Below, in pieces: positions 22,117-23,259 of a DNA stretch of 23,259 bases. Numbering within the stretch: position 1 is the first letter of the stretch; each line of letters starts with the position of its first letter. This stretch comes from Firmicutes bacterium UBA4881 (GTDB lineage Bacteria > Bacillota > DTU065), in NCBI GenBank assembly GCA_002399235.1, contig DHDH01000039.1, positions 2,894 through 26,152 of the forward strand, read 5' to 3'. The notes beneath the pieces are model-generated. The model saw nothing but the letters and a program-made list of their open reading frames with translations. It was not told the DNA's origin and made no database searches. The translations under genes were made by a program, and so were the position numbers.

Positions 22117-23259
22117 GTGAAAAAAACTTTTCTAGTCTTTTCAATTGTTCTCCTTCTTTGTTCAGTGGGGTTAGCTAAAGAGATTAAAGTGTGGATGGTT
22201 GGAACCAGTATAGAAAGCTTACAGATTATTAACCAAATAATTAATGAGTCATTTACACCTAAAACAGGCATCACAGTTAATATAACTAGCTTACCTTGGG
22301 CTGAATCGGATAGACGTTTTCAGTTAGCAGCTGCTAGCGGTGATGCACCAGATGCTGCTCTAATGAGTGGTCTTTTAGCAGCTGAGTTAGGTGTAAGAGG
22401 TGCTATGGTTGATCTCAAAGAAGAGTTTGGCCAGGATTTCCTTGAAGTTACGAAAAATCATTTTCCTGGCGTATTTTATACCTATGAATTTATGGGAGCT
22501 ATTTTTGGCATTCCCTATCAGATGGACATGTCCATGATGGCCTATAGGAAAGATCTTCTGGCTGAACTAGGTCTTAAACTACCTGACTCTTGGCAAGATG
22601 TTCGTAGTATATTGCCAAAGCTACAAGCCAAACAGATGAATTTTGCATTAGTTGCTGGTATTGGTGAAGGGTCTTTCCGCGATTTTTCTGCTTTCCTTTG
22701 GCAAAATGGTGGTGATTTCTATAGTGAAGATAGAACTCGTTCTGCCTGGGATACAGCAAATTCTGTCAAAGGTTTTATAGAATATACTAACCTCTATACT
22801 CAGTATAAGATCCCGCAGGTCCCGATGCATTTAGAGTCATTTAGAAGAGGCGAATTACCTGTTACTTGTATTCCGTTCTGGGTTTATGCCAATATGAACA
22901 TTAGCCTGCCTGAGCTAAAGGATAAATGGGATATTGGTTTGATCCCTGGTACTATAAAAAACAACGAAATAAATCGTACTTCTTGGGCTGCTGGTACTCC
23001 TTTTACCATGTTTAAGAGTTCAAAAAATAAAAAAGAAGCCTGGGAATTTATCAAGTTTATGACCTCTCATGACTTCCAAAATAAATATGCCAAAACGCTA
23101 ATGACTAAAATTCCTGGTAGTATTCACATACCTACAGTAGCAGGTGCTTACAGCACTTTACCTTTACCTGACAACCAGAAAAAAGTTCTCTTAGGTGTAG
23201 TTCAAACTGCTAAAGCTCCTCCTTTTGCTATAGCTTCTGAAGCTATTGTTTTAAGACAA
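22117..23259 (+). CDS. ABC transporter sugar-type substrate-binding protein (family 1), C-terminus cut by window edge
   Basis: The first 381 residues of an extracellular solute-binding protein family 1 member, which captures a carbohydrate or oligosaccharide for an ABC importer. The signal peptide (MKKTFLVFSIVLLLCSVGLA) is most simply cut after GLA. The lone cysteine is preceded by leucines and does not fit a lipobox, so the protein is probably soluble in a periplasm. Family features are ITVNITSLPWAESDRRFQ, SGDAPDAALM, GIPYQMDMSMMAYRKDLL and KKEAWEFIKFMTS. The start is GTG 22117, with TGGAGGGG upstream. It diverges from namZ and a serine hydrolase, so its ligand may be a cell-wall sugar; this is inference. 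Transporter permeases probably follow beyond the window. Confidence 0.88.
   Translation, partial: MKKTFLVFSIVLLLCSVGLAKEIKVWMVGTSIESLQIINQIINESFTPKTGITVNITSLPWAESDRRFQLAAASGDAPDAALMSGLLAAELGVRGAMVDLKEEFGQDFLEVTKNHFPGVFYTYEFMGAIFGIPYQMDMSMMAYRKDLLAELGLKLPDSWQDVRSILPKLQAKQMNFALVAGIGEGSFRDFSAFLWQNGGDFYSEDRTRSAWDTANSVKGFIEYTNLYTQYKIPQVPMHLESFRRGELPVTCIPFWVYANMNISLPELKDKWDIGLIPGTIKNNEINRTSWAAGTPFTMFKSSKNKKEAWEFIKFMTSHDFQNKYAKTLMTKIPGSIHIPTVAGAYSTLPLPDNQKKVLLGVVQTAKAPPFAIASEAIVLRQ

Noticed and set aside
1..23259. CRISPR array, insertion sequence, prophage, tRNA or rRNA
   Set aside because: No regularly spaced repeats of CRISPR type, no transposase or integrase, and no tRNA- or rRNA-like sequence was seen on reading both strands.

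Overview
The window looks like the chromosome of a low-GC member of the Firmicutes (Bacillota). The strongest clues are the regulatory RNAs: a SAM-I (S-box) riboswitch, a serine-type T-box, and a TRAP-type (G/A)AG-repeat leader in front of trpB. A SipS-type signal peptidase, a YqhV/DUF2619 protein, HelD, ThyX and a NamZ/GH171 enzyme fit the same picture. Both ABC substrate-binding proteins (MetQ and a family-1 sugar-type protein) have cleavable signal peptides without a usable lipobox cysteine. This would suit a diderm Firmicute such as Halanaerobiia or Limnochordia, but the lineage is an inference and was not tested. No IS element, phage gene, tRNA, rRNA or CRISPR array was seen. Gene ends are tightly packed and intrinsic terminators are clear, so this is ordinary core chromosome with some unusual regulation.

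Layout. 1-988: SAM-I riboswitch with its attenuator, then a lone metQ and a strong terminator. 1209-3097 (minus): clpP, DUF554 membrane protein, signal peptidase I. 3119-3194: two terminator-like hairpins on the plus strand in the clpP leader. 3357-4314: small DUF2619 membrane protein (plus), convergent with thyX (minus). 4525-6818 (plus): a GHL10-type TIM-barrel protein coupled by a TAATG overlap to a PHP phosphoesterase. 6899-9969 (plus): a serine operon, with promoter, T-box (specifier UCC), class V aminotransferase and serA, closed by a 16-bp terminator. 10165-10986: sugar-phosphate epimerase-like TIM barrel. 11050-14596 (plus): a three-gene operon with overlapping ends, holding a PPOX flavoprotein, a GT4 glycosyltransferase and a large membrane protein with an alkaline-phosphatase-like outer domain. 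14740-16977: HelD-like ATPase, convergent with an L,D-transpeptidase (16974-17984, minus). 18128-19484: TRAP-type leader, terminator, monocistronic trpB. 19546-21801 (minus): namZ followed by a serine hydrolase, probably cytoplasmic peptidoglycan-fragment recycling. 22117 to the edge (plus, divergent): the start of a sugar-type ABC transporter, which may feed that pathway.

The main discovery candidate is the trpB leader. Nine (G/A)AG triplets on a near-perfect 5-nt period are followed by an intrinsic terminator and by a 3' segment complementary to the triplet region. This looks like TRAP control of an orphan trpB. Further items worth checking are the namZ/hydrolase/ABC cluster, the coupled GHL10-PHP pair, the PPOX-GT4-membrane-protein operon, and terminator-like hairpins that lie in divergent intergenic regions with no gene upstream of them.
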